From positions 2,418,001 to 2,482,000 of the forward strand of contig NZ_QUMQ01000001.1 in assembly GCF_003387075.1 (NCBI RefSeq): a stretch of DNA of 64,000 nucleotides, written 5' to 3'. The notes beneath the pieces are model-generated. The model was not told the origin of the DNA. It saw only the letters and a list, made by a program, of their open reading frames with translations, and ran no database searches. The stretch comes from Asanoa ferruginea (lineage in GTDB: Bacteria > Actinomycetota > Actinomycetes > Mycobacteriales > Micromonosporaceae). Each line of letters begins with the position of its first letter. Positions within the stretch are counted from its first letter, which is position 1. This document shows positions 40,512-48,276 of the stretch, piece after piece. The position numbers and the translations under genes are program-made.

Positions 40512-41393
40512 ATGGCGGTGGCGATGGCTCCAATCGACGATCTGACCAACTGGCTACGCAGTGACGGGTTGGAGATCGTGCTTTTCGTCACTGGCTCGGT
40601 CCTCCTGGCCCGGCTCACGCACTGGGTGAGCGGCCGCATCTACCGGCGCATCGACGCCCGGCCGTCGGGCGCCGAGCAGATCGCCGACGAGGGCGCCAAA
40701 CACCGCCACGTCGTGACGCAGGGCCTGACCTGGGTCGTGATCGTGACGATCTACTCGATCGCGGCGGTCCTGATCGTGCAGCGCTTCGGCGTGCCGGTGA
40801 CCGGCCTGGTCGCGCCGGCGGCCGTGCTCGGTGTGGCGCTCGGCTTCGGCGCACAGCGCATCGTGCAAGACATCCTGGCCGGCACGTTCATCATCTTCGA
40901 ACGGCAATACGGCTTCGGCGACGTGATCCGGTTCGGCACGCTCGGCTCGGAGGGCGGCGTGACCGGCACCGTCGAAGAGGTCACGCTGCGGATCACCCGC
41001 CTGCGCACCCTCCAGGGCGAGGTCGTGATCGTGCCCAACGGCCAGATCGCCCAGGTCATCAACATGTCGCGCGACTGGGCCCGCGCCGTGGTCGACGTGC
41101 CGGTGCCGATCAGCGTCGACCTGACCCGGGCCCGCGAGATCCTCCAGGAGGTCACGACCGCGGCGGTGGAAGACCCGGCCCTGGGCGAACTCCTGCTCGA
41201 CGCGCCAACCGTGCTCGGCGTGCAGAGCATGGAAGTCGACTCGGTCCACCTGCGGCTCGTCGCGCGCACGCTCCCTGGCAAGCAGTTCGACGTGGGCCGC
41301 GAGCTGCGCTCCCGGGTAGCGATCGCCTTCCAGCACGAGGGCATCCTGGTCGCCGCACAGGTCGACACAGCCGAGCCGATGGCCGCCTCATGA
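40512..41393 (+). CDS. Small-conductance mechanosensitive channel MscS
   Basis: 293 residues. ATG 40512 is preferred (a second ATG lies 12 nt on). N-terminal helices include GLEIVLFVTGSVLLARLTHWV and LTWVVIVTIYSIAAVLIVQRFG. The pore helix is LVAPAAVLGVALGFGAQRIVQDILAGTF with the MscS Gly/Ala packing pattern. The beta domain carries GDVIRFG, GTVEEVTLRITRLR and VIVPNGQI. The channel opens under membrane tension to release solutes. It overlaps the next gene (ATGA). Confidence 0.93.
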   Translation: MAVAMAPIDDLTNWLRSDGLEIVLFVTGSVLLARLTHWVSGRIYRRIDARPSGAEQIADEGAKHRHVVTQGLTWVVIVTIYSIAAVLIVQRFGVPVTGLVAPAAVLGVALGFGAQRIVQDILAGTFIIFERQYGFGDVIRFGTLGSEGGVTGTVEEVTLRITRLRTLQGEVVIVPNGQIAQVINMSRDWARAVVDVPVPISVDLTRAREILQEVTTAAVEDPALGELLLDAPTVLGVQSMEVDSVHLRLVARTLPGKQFDVGRELRSRVAIAFQHEGILVAAQVDTAEPMAAS

Positions 41394-41761
41394 GCCCGCT
41401 GCGCCGGCTGGGCAAGGTCCGGCTCTCCACGATCATCCTGGCGATCATCTTCGTGGTGGCGTTCGTCGCCTACCTGTTCGTGCGCCCCGATACGACGACC
41501 ACGGGCGGCCAGCCGCCACCGAAGCGGCCGGTCGCCGACCAGCGTGAGGACCCGCCGGCGCCGCGGCCGACGACCCCGCATCCGACCGCGCGGGAAACCG
41601 CCCCGACGACGACACCGCGCCCGACGGCCACGCCGTCGCGGCCGCCGACGCCGACCCCGCGCGCGACCACCGAACCGGCGGATCCCTCCGACTCGCCGGC
41701 CGCACCGTCGACCCCGCCGTCGCCCACGGCGGAGGCACCCTCGGACGCGCCGAGCGACTAG
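41390..41761 (+). CDS. Membrane-anchored Pro/Thr-rich protein
   Basis: 123 residues. One N-terminal helix (LSTIILAIIFVVAFVAYLFV, about 12-31), then ~90 residues almost entirely Pro, Thr, Ala, Ser and Asp, probably an extracytoplasmic stalk. No sorting signal. Coupled to mscS by a 4-nt overlap, so it may serve the channel or simply share its mRNA. Family not recognised. Confidence 0.7.
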   Translation: MSPLRRLGKVRLSTIILAIIFVVAFVAYLFVRPDTTTTGGQPPPKRPVADQREDPPAPRPTTPHPTARETAPTTTPRPTATPSRPPTPTPRATTEPADPSDSPAAPSTPPSPTAEAPSDAPSD

Positions 41762-42238
41762 GGCCTATCCGGCGAATCGTGGCTGGCGCTTTGCCGGAGC
41801 ATCAGCGTGATCCGTCGGGTGGGGTCCTCGGCCGCGTCCTGCGGATCATCGCGGGCTGTGTGCCTGCCGAGGTATCCCTCCCCCCTTGGGCGCCGCCCGG
41901 AGAGTGCCGGGATGCCGGGTCCTGGCACGGGCTGCGACCGCGGCTCGGCTCGGCTGGGTTCGGTCCGGTTCGCGACCGTGCCGCCGGCGAACCGCCCGGC
42001 ACGGCGCCCGACGCGATAAGCGACAGGACGCGGCCGGGTTGGCCGAACCGCTGCCCCGACTCGCATCTGGGGCGGCAGATCTGTCAACAAGAAGATCGAC
42101 TTAATAGATGTGGCGCCCCGGATCGGACTAGGCCGTGTTGCCAAAGGCAGCTGGTGCACCCCATTGTCGGGTCGGACGCCCGTCTGGTGATGGCTATGCG
42201 CACAATGACGGTTTCCCGTTGTCCCGAAGGACTGAGCC
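41762..42238. other. Intergenic stretch without a gene
   Basis: Apart from the hairpin at its start I see no gene, repeat or RNA. Frames are short and arginine-rich. The part around 42085-42110 is noticeably richer in A and T. Confidence 0.5.
41768..41798 (+). terminator. Hairpin after the mscS operon
   Basis: TCCGGCGAA (41768-41776) pairs with TTTGCCGGA (41790-41798) with one G-T wobble and a 13-nt loop, just after the stop. No T tract. Confidence 0.45.
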
Positions 42239-42562
42239 GTGGCCGACCGACCTGAGATTGTCTGCATCTGCGGCTCCGCCCGCTTCGGGGCCGAGATGAG
42301 CGCGGCGAACCGGGAGCTGACCTTCGCGGGTGTCATCGTCGTCGCGCCAGGCGTATTCCTGCGCGCCGAGGATCACGAAGCAGCCGAGGTGCTCACCGAC
42401 GAGCAGAAGACCGCGCTGGGCGCCCTCCACCTGCGCAAGATCGACCTGGCTGACCGGGTTCTGGTCGTCAACCCGGGCGGGTATATCGGCGAGTCCACGA
42501 GCAGGGAGATCGCATACGCCCGCGCCACCGGCAAGCCGATCTCGTTCACCGATCCTGTCTGA
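42239..42562 (+). CDS. Nucleoside 2-deoxyribosyltransferase-like protein
   Basis: 107 residues from GTG 42239 with AAGGA 9 nt upstream. Opening IVCICGSARFGAEMSAANRELTFAG, then VIVVAPGVF and ADRVLVVNPGGYIGESTSREIAYARATGKPI. This is the pattern of the small N-deoxyribosyltransferase/DUF4406 superfamily, where GES-SREI lines the nucleotide pocket. The reaction is not known for these short forms. Monocistronic, with an IS relic immediately downstream. Confidence 0.75.
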   Translation: MADRPEIVCICGSARFGAEMSAANRELTFAGVIVVAPGVFLRAEDHEAAEVLTDEQKTALGALHLRKIDLADRVLVVNPGGYIGESTSREIAYARATGKPISFTDPV

Positions 42563-42594
42563 GATGAACCCGCTGATCACGCGATCGGCCCCGC

Positions 42595-42955
42595 CCGTGG
42601 CGGGTTGACCAAGACGCACCTGGTCGCCGACGGCAAGGGGCGGGCGCTGCGGACACGACCATGCACAGAGCCGCGAGCCGGCTGCGGACGGGCCACAGGG
42701 CGGCTGGTCTCGACGTTGAGGTCGACGCCCGGCGGCACGTCGCGTTCGGCATCGACTGAGAGCCGGCCCGACACGCTCGAGAAGATCCGCGTGCCCGGCG
42801 CGACCGGGCAGCCACGTCAGCCCCCGGCCCTGCGGCTGGTGGACAGGGGCTACCCAGGGCTAACCGGCCTCGTGTCGCGAGCGCGGCATCGCCACGACGA
42901 TCCCGGAACGTGACGACCAGATCGCTCACCCGCCCGCGGTGGCGCCATCGCCGCG
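42595..42955 (+). pseudogene. Degenerate IS5-type transposase remnant
   Basis: Three pieces of an IS5-family DDE transposase in changing frames: GG-TKTHLVADGKGRAL (about 42602-42650), DTLEKIRVPGATGQPR (about 42770-42820) and RERGIATTIPERDDQIAH (about 42878-42932). In intact members these read in order in one protein. Here frameshifts and deletions separate them, and no stretch is long enough to be functional. Inverted ends were not identified. Confidence 0.65.
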
Positions 42956-42970
42956 AACAGCGGTGCCAAC

Positions 42971-43320
42971 GGCCAGCGGCGGCGCGACGCGGTCGGTCCA
43001 GCGGCGGCGCGACGCGGTCGGTCCGGCGGTGGCGCGACGCGGTCGGTCCGGCGGTGGCGCGACGCGGTCGGTCCGGCGGTGGCGCGACGCGGTCGGTCCG
43101 GCGGTGGCGCGACGCGGTCGGTCCGGCGGTGGCGCGACGCGGTCGGTCCGGCGGTGGCGCGACGCGGTCGGTCCGGCGGTGGCGCGACGCGGTCGGTCCG
43201 GCGGTGGCGCGACGCGGTCGGTCCGGCGGTGGCGCGACGTGATCGGTCCAGTGGTGGCGCGGCGCGGTCGGTCCAGTGGTGGCGCGGCGCGGTCGGTCCA
43301 GTGGTGGCGCGGCGCGGTCG
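42971..43320. repeat. 25-bp minisatellite, 14 copies
   Basis: Fourteen head-to-tail units of 25 bp, core GTCCGGCGGTGGCGCGACGC plus GGTCG. Units start at 42971, 42996, 43021 and so on every 25 bp to 43296. The middle ones are identical; the last three carry GTCCAGTGGTGGCGCGGCGC. 25 is not a multiple of three, so all frames stay open through the array but none is favoured. No spacers, so not CRISPR. Confidence 0.95.
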
Positions 43321-43356
43321 GCCCTGCCGCGGTAGGTGCCGTCCGGATAGGGATCG
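43318..43356 (-). pseudogene. Copied fragment of an SGNH hydrolase gene
   Basis: On the minus strand this reads DPYPDGTYRGRAD and matches the plus-strand 54012-54050 of the SGNH hydrolase gene at about 36 of 39 bases. No homology continues on either side, so it is a short relic or captured fragment at the edge of the minisatellite. Confidence 0.6.
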
Positions 43357-43474
43357 CCGAATGCGACCTCGCCCCCCGATCGACTGTGGTCACGAGCAGC
43401 GGCAGCGGTACCGAAGCCGTAACGTCGTCGAGCGCTGCTCGCGATGCGGTCAAACAAGACCGCCCGCAACCCGG

Positions 43475-43912
43475 CTAGTCGGTGCCGTCGAGCATGCGGG
43501 CGTAGTAGGTGATGTTCGAGACGTGCTCGACCACCGCGCGCAGGCTCCACGCGTCGTCGGTCTTGCGGTCGAGGGCTTCCGGGTCGAGCGCCAGCAGCCT
43601 GGCCCGGTAGCAGGCGGCCAACCGGGTCAGCCGGCTTCGGGCCTCGTCGAGGTCGACCTCGGTGAAATGGGCGAAGTCGGCGTGCGTGGTGACTGTCCGG
43701 CCGTGCCACTCGTCGGGGATGGTCGGCAGACCGGCGAGTCGGCAGTCGATCTCGGCGAGGTGGTCGACCAGGTGGTCGGCTACCCGCCGGATCGCCTTGT
43801 GCGGGGTCCAGGCGTTGCCGTCGCGATAAACCGGGCGGCCGTCCCATCCCAGCCAGCTGGCCGCGCGGGCCAGCACCTCGTCGACCGCCTGCGGAATCAG
43901 TTCAGTGATCAT
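43475..43912 (-). CDS. DinB-like protein
   Basis: 145 residues from ATG 43912. Helical-bundle pattern of the DinB/YfiT superfamily: DHLVDHLAEIDCRLAG, then the late WSLRAVVEHVSNITYYARMLD. His residues at about 47, 51 and near 130 could bind a metal. The family includes thiol-dependent transferases, but the reaction here is unknown. Divergent from the ArsR gene over a 64-bp promoter with a long palindrome, so the regulator may control it. Confidence 0.8.
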   Translation of the reverse strand: MITELIPQAVDEVLARAASWLGWDGRPVYRDGNAWTPHKAIRRVADHLVDHLAEIDCRLAGLPTIPDEWHGRTVTTHADFAHFTEVDLDEARSRLTRLAACYRARLLALDPEALDRKTDDAWSLRAVVEHVSNITYYARMLDGTD

Positions 43913-43929
43913 GGAAGGACCGTAGGTGC

Positions 43930-43959
43930 GGAACAGTTCGGGCCGGGCCGAACTGTTCC
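43930..43959. promoter_or_regulatory. 30-bp palindromic operator (12-bp arms)
   Basis: GGAACAGTTCGG (43930-43941), 6-bp spacer, CCGAACTGTTCC (43948-43959); arms are perfect. It sits in the dinB-like/arsR divergent promoter, directly before the arsR -10-like TAGTGT (43965-43970). Confidence 0.75.
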
Positions 43960-43976
43960 CGGCCTAGTGTTGGCCG

Positions 43977-44669
43977 ATGACCACCGATGTCGACCTGACG
44001 GCGGTCGCCCGGCTGATCGCCGAACCGGCCCGGGCGGCGATGCTCGACGCTCTGCTCTCCGGCCAGGCCCTGGCCGCCGGCGAACTGGCCCGCGCCGGCG
44101 GTGTGCGGGCCTCGACCGCGAGCGGCCACCTCAGCCAACTCCTCGACGGCGGCCTGATCACGGTCACCCACAGCGGCCGCCACCGCTACTTCCGGCTCGC
44201 GTCCGCGGATGTGGCCCACGCGCTCGAAGCGTTGGGTGCGATCAGCCCGCCGCGGCCGATCCGCTCGCTGCGGCAGTCGCGCACCGATGAGGCGATGACG
44301 TTCGCCCGCACCTGCTACGACCATCTGGCCGGCGTCGTGGCGGTCGCCCTGGTGGACGCCTTCGTCGACCGGTCGGTGCTGGCCGCGGGCGGTGACGGCT
44401 TCACGCTCACCTCGGCCGGCGCCGAGGCCCTGACCGACGCCGGCGTCGACATCGCCGGGGCGCAGGCCAGCCGCCGGGCGTTCGCCCGGTCGTGCCTCGA
44501 CTTCACCGAGCGCCGGCCACACCTGGCGGGCGCGTTGGGTGCTGCGGTCTGCGACCACGCGCTGGCGGAGGGCTGGTTCGTCCGGCGGGCGCCGGGCCAC
44601 CGCGCGCTGCGGATGACCGACGAGGGCCGCCGTCAGCTGGAGAAGCGCTGGGACATCACGCTCTCGTAG
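43977..44669 (+). CDS. ArsR-family transcriptional regulator
   Basis: 230 residues from ATG 43977, 6 nt after TAGTGT (leaderless). The N-terminal winged helix has ARLIAEPARAAMLDALLSG, AGELARAGGVRASTASGHLS and a wing HSGRHRYFRLAS. The C-terminal ~130 residues are helical, as in the longer ArsR proteins; no CXC metal motif is present, so it probably senses something other than soft metals. It ends 37 nt inside the 3' end of the convergent glycosyltransferase gene. Confidence 0.9.
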   Translation: MTTDVDLTAVARLIAEPARAAMLDALLSGQALAAGELARAGGVRASTASGHLSQLLDGGLITVTHSGRHRYFRLASADVAHALEALGAISPPRPIRSLRQSRTDEAMTFARTCYDHLAGVVAVALVDAFVDRSVLAAGGDGFTLTSAGAEALTDAGVDIAGAQASRRAFARSCLDFTERRPHLAGALGAAVCDHALAEGWFVRRAPGHRALRMTDEGRRQLEKRWDITLS

Positions 44670-45778
44670 AGGTCTTCCAGCAACCGGGTCTGCGTCGCCA
44701 GGTCGAAGTGCGCTTCCGCGTTGCGCCGGGCCTGCGAGCCCAGCCGGACCCGCAACTGCTCGTCGGCGAGCAGCCGCCGGATGCAATCCGCCAACCCGGC
44801 CGGGTCGCCTTCCGCCACGAGGAGACCGGTCTCTCCGTGTGACACCGCCTCGGGGATGCCGCCGTGATAGGTCGAGACGACCGGAACGCCGAGGCGCTGC
44901 GCTTCCAGGATGGTGGTCGGCAGTCCTTCGGCGTCGCCGTTGGCCGCCGTCTTGGACGGTGAGGCGAACACGTGCGCGGCGGCCAGGCTCCGGCTGACCG
45001 CGGCCGGATCCTGCGCGCCCAGGAACGTCGCGTCCAACCCCAATGCCGCCGCCCGCCCGCGGACCGTCGCCTCCATCGGGCCGCTGCCGATGAACAGGGC
45101 CCGGACTCCGTCGAGCTGGCCGAGCGCCTCGACCAGGTCGTCGATACCTTTCTTCTCCACGAAACGGCCGACGAAGACGACGTCCCACTCCTTCTCTGCA
45201 GCCGCAGCCGCAGCCGCTGCCGCGGCCGCCGGCGCGGTGGGTGCGGGCACACCGATGTGGTGTACGCGCACCTTCGCCGGATCCGCGCCGAGCTCGATCG
45301 CGCGCTGGCGGATATGTTCGGAGACCGCGAGCACCAGGGCCGCGCGCGAGAACGCCGAGCGCAGGTTGCGGCGATAACGGAAGCCGCGTGCGCCGCGCGC
45401 GTTCGCCTGGCGGGTCACGTCCTGCCCGTGCAGGGTGATCACCAGCGGCACGCCGAGGCGCACGGCCGACCGGCTGATCAGCCAACCGTCGCCGCCGAAG
45501 TGGGCATGGACCAGCCCTGGGCGCATTCCGGCCAGCAGGTGGTGCACCCGCGACGACCGGCCGAGCGCGCGGAGCCGCAGGAACGCGCGCCGCCCGCCGG
45601 CCGAGTTCGGGTAGGCCGTCACGTCGGTGTCCCGGGCGATGACCGAGTCGAACTTGAGCGCGCCCAGGAACGCCGGTCGCCAACGGGTCAGCGCGTCGGC
45701 CTGGTTCCGGATGAACGTCTCGGAGCCGGGCAGCAGAAGACTCCGCCAGATCACGACGACCTGGTCGGCGGCCGTCAC
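44633..45778 (-). CDS. GT4 glycosyltransferase
   Basis: 381 residues from GTG 45778, overlapping the stop of the upstream GT2 gene. GT-B fold. The N-terminal half has LVHAHFGGDGWLISRSA and ITLHGQDVT. The C-terminal donor half has VVFVGRFVEKKGIDDLVEAL, LFIGSGP and the EX7E-type stretch EGLPTTILEAQRLGVPVVST. A run of 11 alanines joins the halves (in APTAPAAAA onward). Probably adds a sugar to a cell-surface glycan; donor and acceptor unknown. Confidence 0.92.
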   Translation of the reverse strand: MTAADQVVVIWRSLLLPGSETFIRNQADALTRWRPAFLGALKFDSVIARDTDVTAYPNSAGGRRAFLRLRALGRSSRVHHLLAGMRPGLVHAHFGGDGWLISRSAVRLGVPLVITLHGQDVTRQANARGARGFRYRRNLRSAFSRAALVLAVSEHIRQRAIELGADPAKVRVHHIGVPAPTAPAAAAAAAAAAAEKEWDVVFVGRFVEKKGIDDLVEALGQLDGVRALFIGSGPMEATVRGRAAALGLDATFLGAQDPAAVSRSLAAAHVFASPSKTAANGDAEGLPTTILEAQRLGVPVVSTYHGGIPEAVSHGETGLLVAEGDPAGLADCIRRLLADEQLRVRLGSQARRNAEAHFDLATQTRLLEDLYESVMSQRFSS

Positions 45779-46734
45779 GACGACTGCACGAGCGGCGCGG
45801 GACTCCGGCGCCCGAGCACGAAGTCACGCAGGCCGCGCCGGACCCGCGGCGGAACCGCCCAGATCTGGAGGAAGGTCAGGTAGTCCAGCGGACCGGGTCG
45901 GCCGTGCGCGCGCGCCTCGGCGAGGATCTCGCGGAATACCCGGTAGCTGCGGGTGGTAGCCGCCATCGAGCTCAGGACGCTCATCGTGAAGGCGGCGTAC
46001 GCCCGCGGTGTGAAGATCTCGCGGTTGGCGCGCAGCCACTCGAGCTGCGACTCCCACGGCATCTCCAGGCTGATCCGCTGCCGGCTCTCGTCCTGGTGCC
46101 AGACGACCAATGGCTCGGCGGCAATGATCAGCTCCACGTCGCTGTGCCGCACCGCCCGCAGGGTCCAGTCCAGCTCCTGCTGGCGGCGCAGTCCGATGGA
46201 GAACGGCACCCGGCGCAGCAACTCGGTCGGCGCCAGGATGGTCGAGGTCTGGATGAAGCCGTCGCCGTAGAACAGCCCGCGCCGCACGGTCAGGTATTCG
46301 CTGATCGGCTCGCCTTGGGCCGGCAGCCGCCTGGGCATGACGGAATCCGCCCGCGGCGTGCGGTTGATCAGCCGGCTCGCGATCACCGGCTGTGCGGCCC
46401 GGGCCTGCTTGGCCAGCCCGAGTTGCACTTCGAGCTTGTTGGGCAGCCACTCGTCGTCATCGTCGAGCAGCGCCGTCCATGCTGCCCGGGCCGCGCCGAC
46501 ACCGACGTTGCGGGCGTTCTGCGCGCCACCCTGCGCGGTCAGCGGCACCACCCGCACCCGCCCGTCGTCGATCACACCGAGCGCGGCGCAGGTCGCGTCG
46601 TCGGGACCGTCGACGACCACCACGACCTCGAGGTCGGGCACCGTCTGCGCCAGGACGCTACGCACGGCGCGGGTCACCAGGTCCGGCCGGGCGAAGGTGG
46701 GAATGACGACACTCACCTGCGGAGAGTGGGACAT
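45775..46734 (-). CDS. GT2 glycosyltransferase
   Basis: 319 residues from ATG 46734. GT-A fold with VSVVIPTFARPDLVTRAVRS at the start, VVVDGPDD for the nucleotide, GGAQNARNVGVGAA, and LLDDDDEWLPNKLE as the metal-binding DXD region. No membrane helices. First gene of a two-gene minus-strand unit with the GT4 gene, divergent from a second GT4-GT2 pair. Confidence 0.92.
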   Translation of the reverse strand: MSHSPQVSVVIPTFARPDLVTRAVRSVLAQTVPDLEVVVVVDGPDDATCAALGVIDDGRVRVVPLTAQGGAQNARNVGVGAARAAWTALLDDDDEWLPNKLEVQLGLAKQARAAQPVIASRLINRTPRADSVMPRRLPAQGEPISEYLTVRRGLFYGDGFIQTSTILAPTELLRRVPFSIGLRRQQELDWTLRAVRHSDVELIIAAEPLVVWHQDESRQRISLEMPWESQLEWLRANREIFTPRAYAAFTMSVLSSMAATTRSYRVFREILAEARAHGRPGPLDYLTFLQIWAVPPRVRRGLRDFVLGRRSPAPLVQSS

Positions 46735-46947
46735 GAAATACCTGCTATCTCAAATATGAAGAGATACGGTTCCGGCGTACGCGAAGAATGTCGCCGAACG
46801 TTATTCGGCACGTGCGACCTGAAGGTGTACGAGCGGCAGCGACAACGTTTACGAGACAAAGACGCCGCACTGCACCAGCGGTCGGGGCGAAGATCCGACG
46901 TACACTCACCGACGTTTCGGGCCGGGACAAAGACGCCGGAGAATTGG
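46735..46947. promoter_or_regulatory. Divergent promoter region of the glycosyltransferase pairs
   Basis: 213 bp with clearly lower GC than its surroundings, starting with an A/T-rich stretch (46735-46770). It must hold promoters for both units. No operator is obvious. Confidence 0.5.
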
Positions 46948-48276
46948 ATGACGAACCCCAGCACCGCGCGCCGTGTGGTCATGCTCGTGGACAACGGCGT
47001 CGAAGGCGACTCCCGGGTCCAGAAGGCCGCCCGGTCGGCGGCCGACGCGGGGTGGGACGTCACGCTGCTGGGCTGTTCGACGACCGGCGCGGAGCAGAAA
47101 TGGCTGCTCGACCCGGCGCGGGTGCGGCTGCTCCCGATGGGCGGTGGCCAGCCGGCCCAGGGCCGTGGGCTGCGGGCCCGGCTGGTCGAGCGCGGAGGGC
47201 TGCCGTTGCGGGCGGCCCGGCTGGCGCGGCGGCCGGTCGAGCACGCCCAGGTCCGGTTCTGGCGTCGCGTGCACGGAGATGGCGCGTGGCGCCGGCTCGA
47301 ACCTGGACTGTGGACCTACGAGCGGGTGTTCGGTCCGGTGATCGACGAGCTGGCGCCGGACCTCATCCACGCGCACGACTTCCGGATGCTCGGTGTCGGT
47401 GCGCGCGCCGCGCAACGCGCTCGGGCCGCAGGTCGCCCGGTCAAGCTGCTCTGGGACGCGCACGAGTTCCTGCCGGGCGCCAAGCCGAGGCGCGACAACG
47501 CCCGCTGGCTGCCGGCCCACCTCGGCTACGAGCGCGAATACGTCCCCTACGCCGACGCCGTGGTCACTGTCTCCGACACCCTGGCCGAGCTGTTGCGAAC
47601 CGAGCACCATTTGGCCGAACTGCCCGCGGTCGTGCTCAACGCGCCCGCGACGACCCCCGCCGGCCCGGTGCCCGACCTGCGCGCGCTCTGCGGACTCGAA
47701 AAAACCACCCCGCTGCTGGTGTACGCCGGTTCGGCGACCGTCCAGCGTGGTCTGGGCACCGTGGTCGAGGCGTTGCCGCTACTGACCGGCGTACACCTGG
47801 CGCTGGTGGTCGGTGATCCGGCCAGCGCCTATGTGCGGCAGTTGCGCGCCACGGCCGGCCGGCTCGGGGTGGCCGACCGGGTGCACGCCGTCCCGTATGT
47901 GCCGCACGGACAGGTCTCCGCGTTTCTCGCCACCGCCGACGTCGGGCTGATCCCGATCCACCACTGGCCCAACCACGAGATCGCCCTGATCACGAAGTTC
48001 TTCGAGTATTCGCACGCCCACCTGCCGATCGTGGTCAGCGATGTGAAGACCATGGCCGAGACCGTGCGGACTACCGGGCAGGGTGAGGTGTTCCGGGCGC
48101 AGGACCCGGCCGACTTCGTGCGGGCGGTGCGGGCCGTACTCGCCAACCCGCACCGCTACCGGGCGGTCTACGACAAACCGGATGGGCCGCTGGCCGGGTG
48201 GACGTGGGAGGCGCAGGCCGCGCGGCTGGACTCGATCTATCGGCGGCTCTTGTCGGTCGAGGCCGGCGCCCGATGA
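46948..48276 (+). CDS. GT4 glycosyltransferase
   Basis: 442 residues. ATG 46948 with GGAG upstream (MTNPSTARRVVMLVDNGVEG); the frame is open much further left only by chance, opposite the GT2 gene. GT-B landmarks: DSRVQKAARSAADAGWDVTL, DLIHAHDFRMLGVGA, LWDAHEFLPG, LVYAGSATVQRGLGTVVEAL, YVPHGQVSAFLATADVGLIP and a late FFEYSHAHLPIVVSD. Probably involved in surface polysaccharide. Its stop overlaps the next gene (ATGA). Confidence 0.92.
   Translation: MTNPSTARRVVMLVDNGVEGDSRVQKAARSAADAGWDVTLLGCSTTGAEQKWLLDPARVRLLPMGGGQPAQGRGLRARLVERGGLPLRAARLARRPVEHAQVRFWRRVHGDGAWRRLEPGLWTYERVFGPVIDELAPDLIHAHDFRMLGVGARAAQRARAAGRPVKLLWDAHEFLPGAKPRRDNARWLPAHLGYEREYVPYADAVVTVSDTLAELLRTEHHLAELPAVVLNAPATTPAGPVPDLRALCGLEKTTPLLVYAGSATVQRGLGTVVEALPLLTGVHLALVVGDPASAYVRQLRATAGRLGVADRVHAVPYVPHGQVSAFLATADVGLIPIHHWPNHEIALITKFFEYSHAHLPIVVSDVKTMAETVRTTGQGEVFRAQDPADFVRAVRAVLANPHRYRAVYDKPDGPLAGWTWEAQAARLDSIYRRLLSVEAGAR

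Noticed and set aside
42971-43320. Tandem array considered as CRISPR
   Set aside because: Units are directly adjacent without spacers, and no cas gene is nearby.
45904-46947. N-terminal extension of the plus-strand GT4 gene
   Set aside because: The open frame runs opposite the GT2 gene and lacks homology; ATG 46948 has a ribosome site and begins the GT-B domain.
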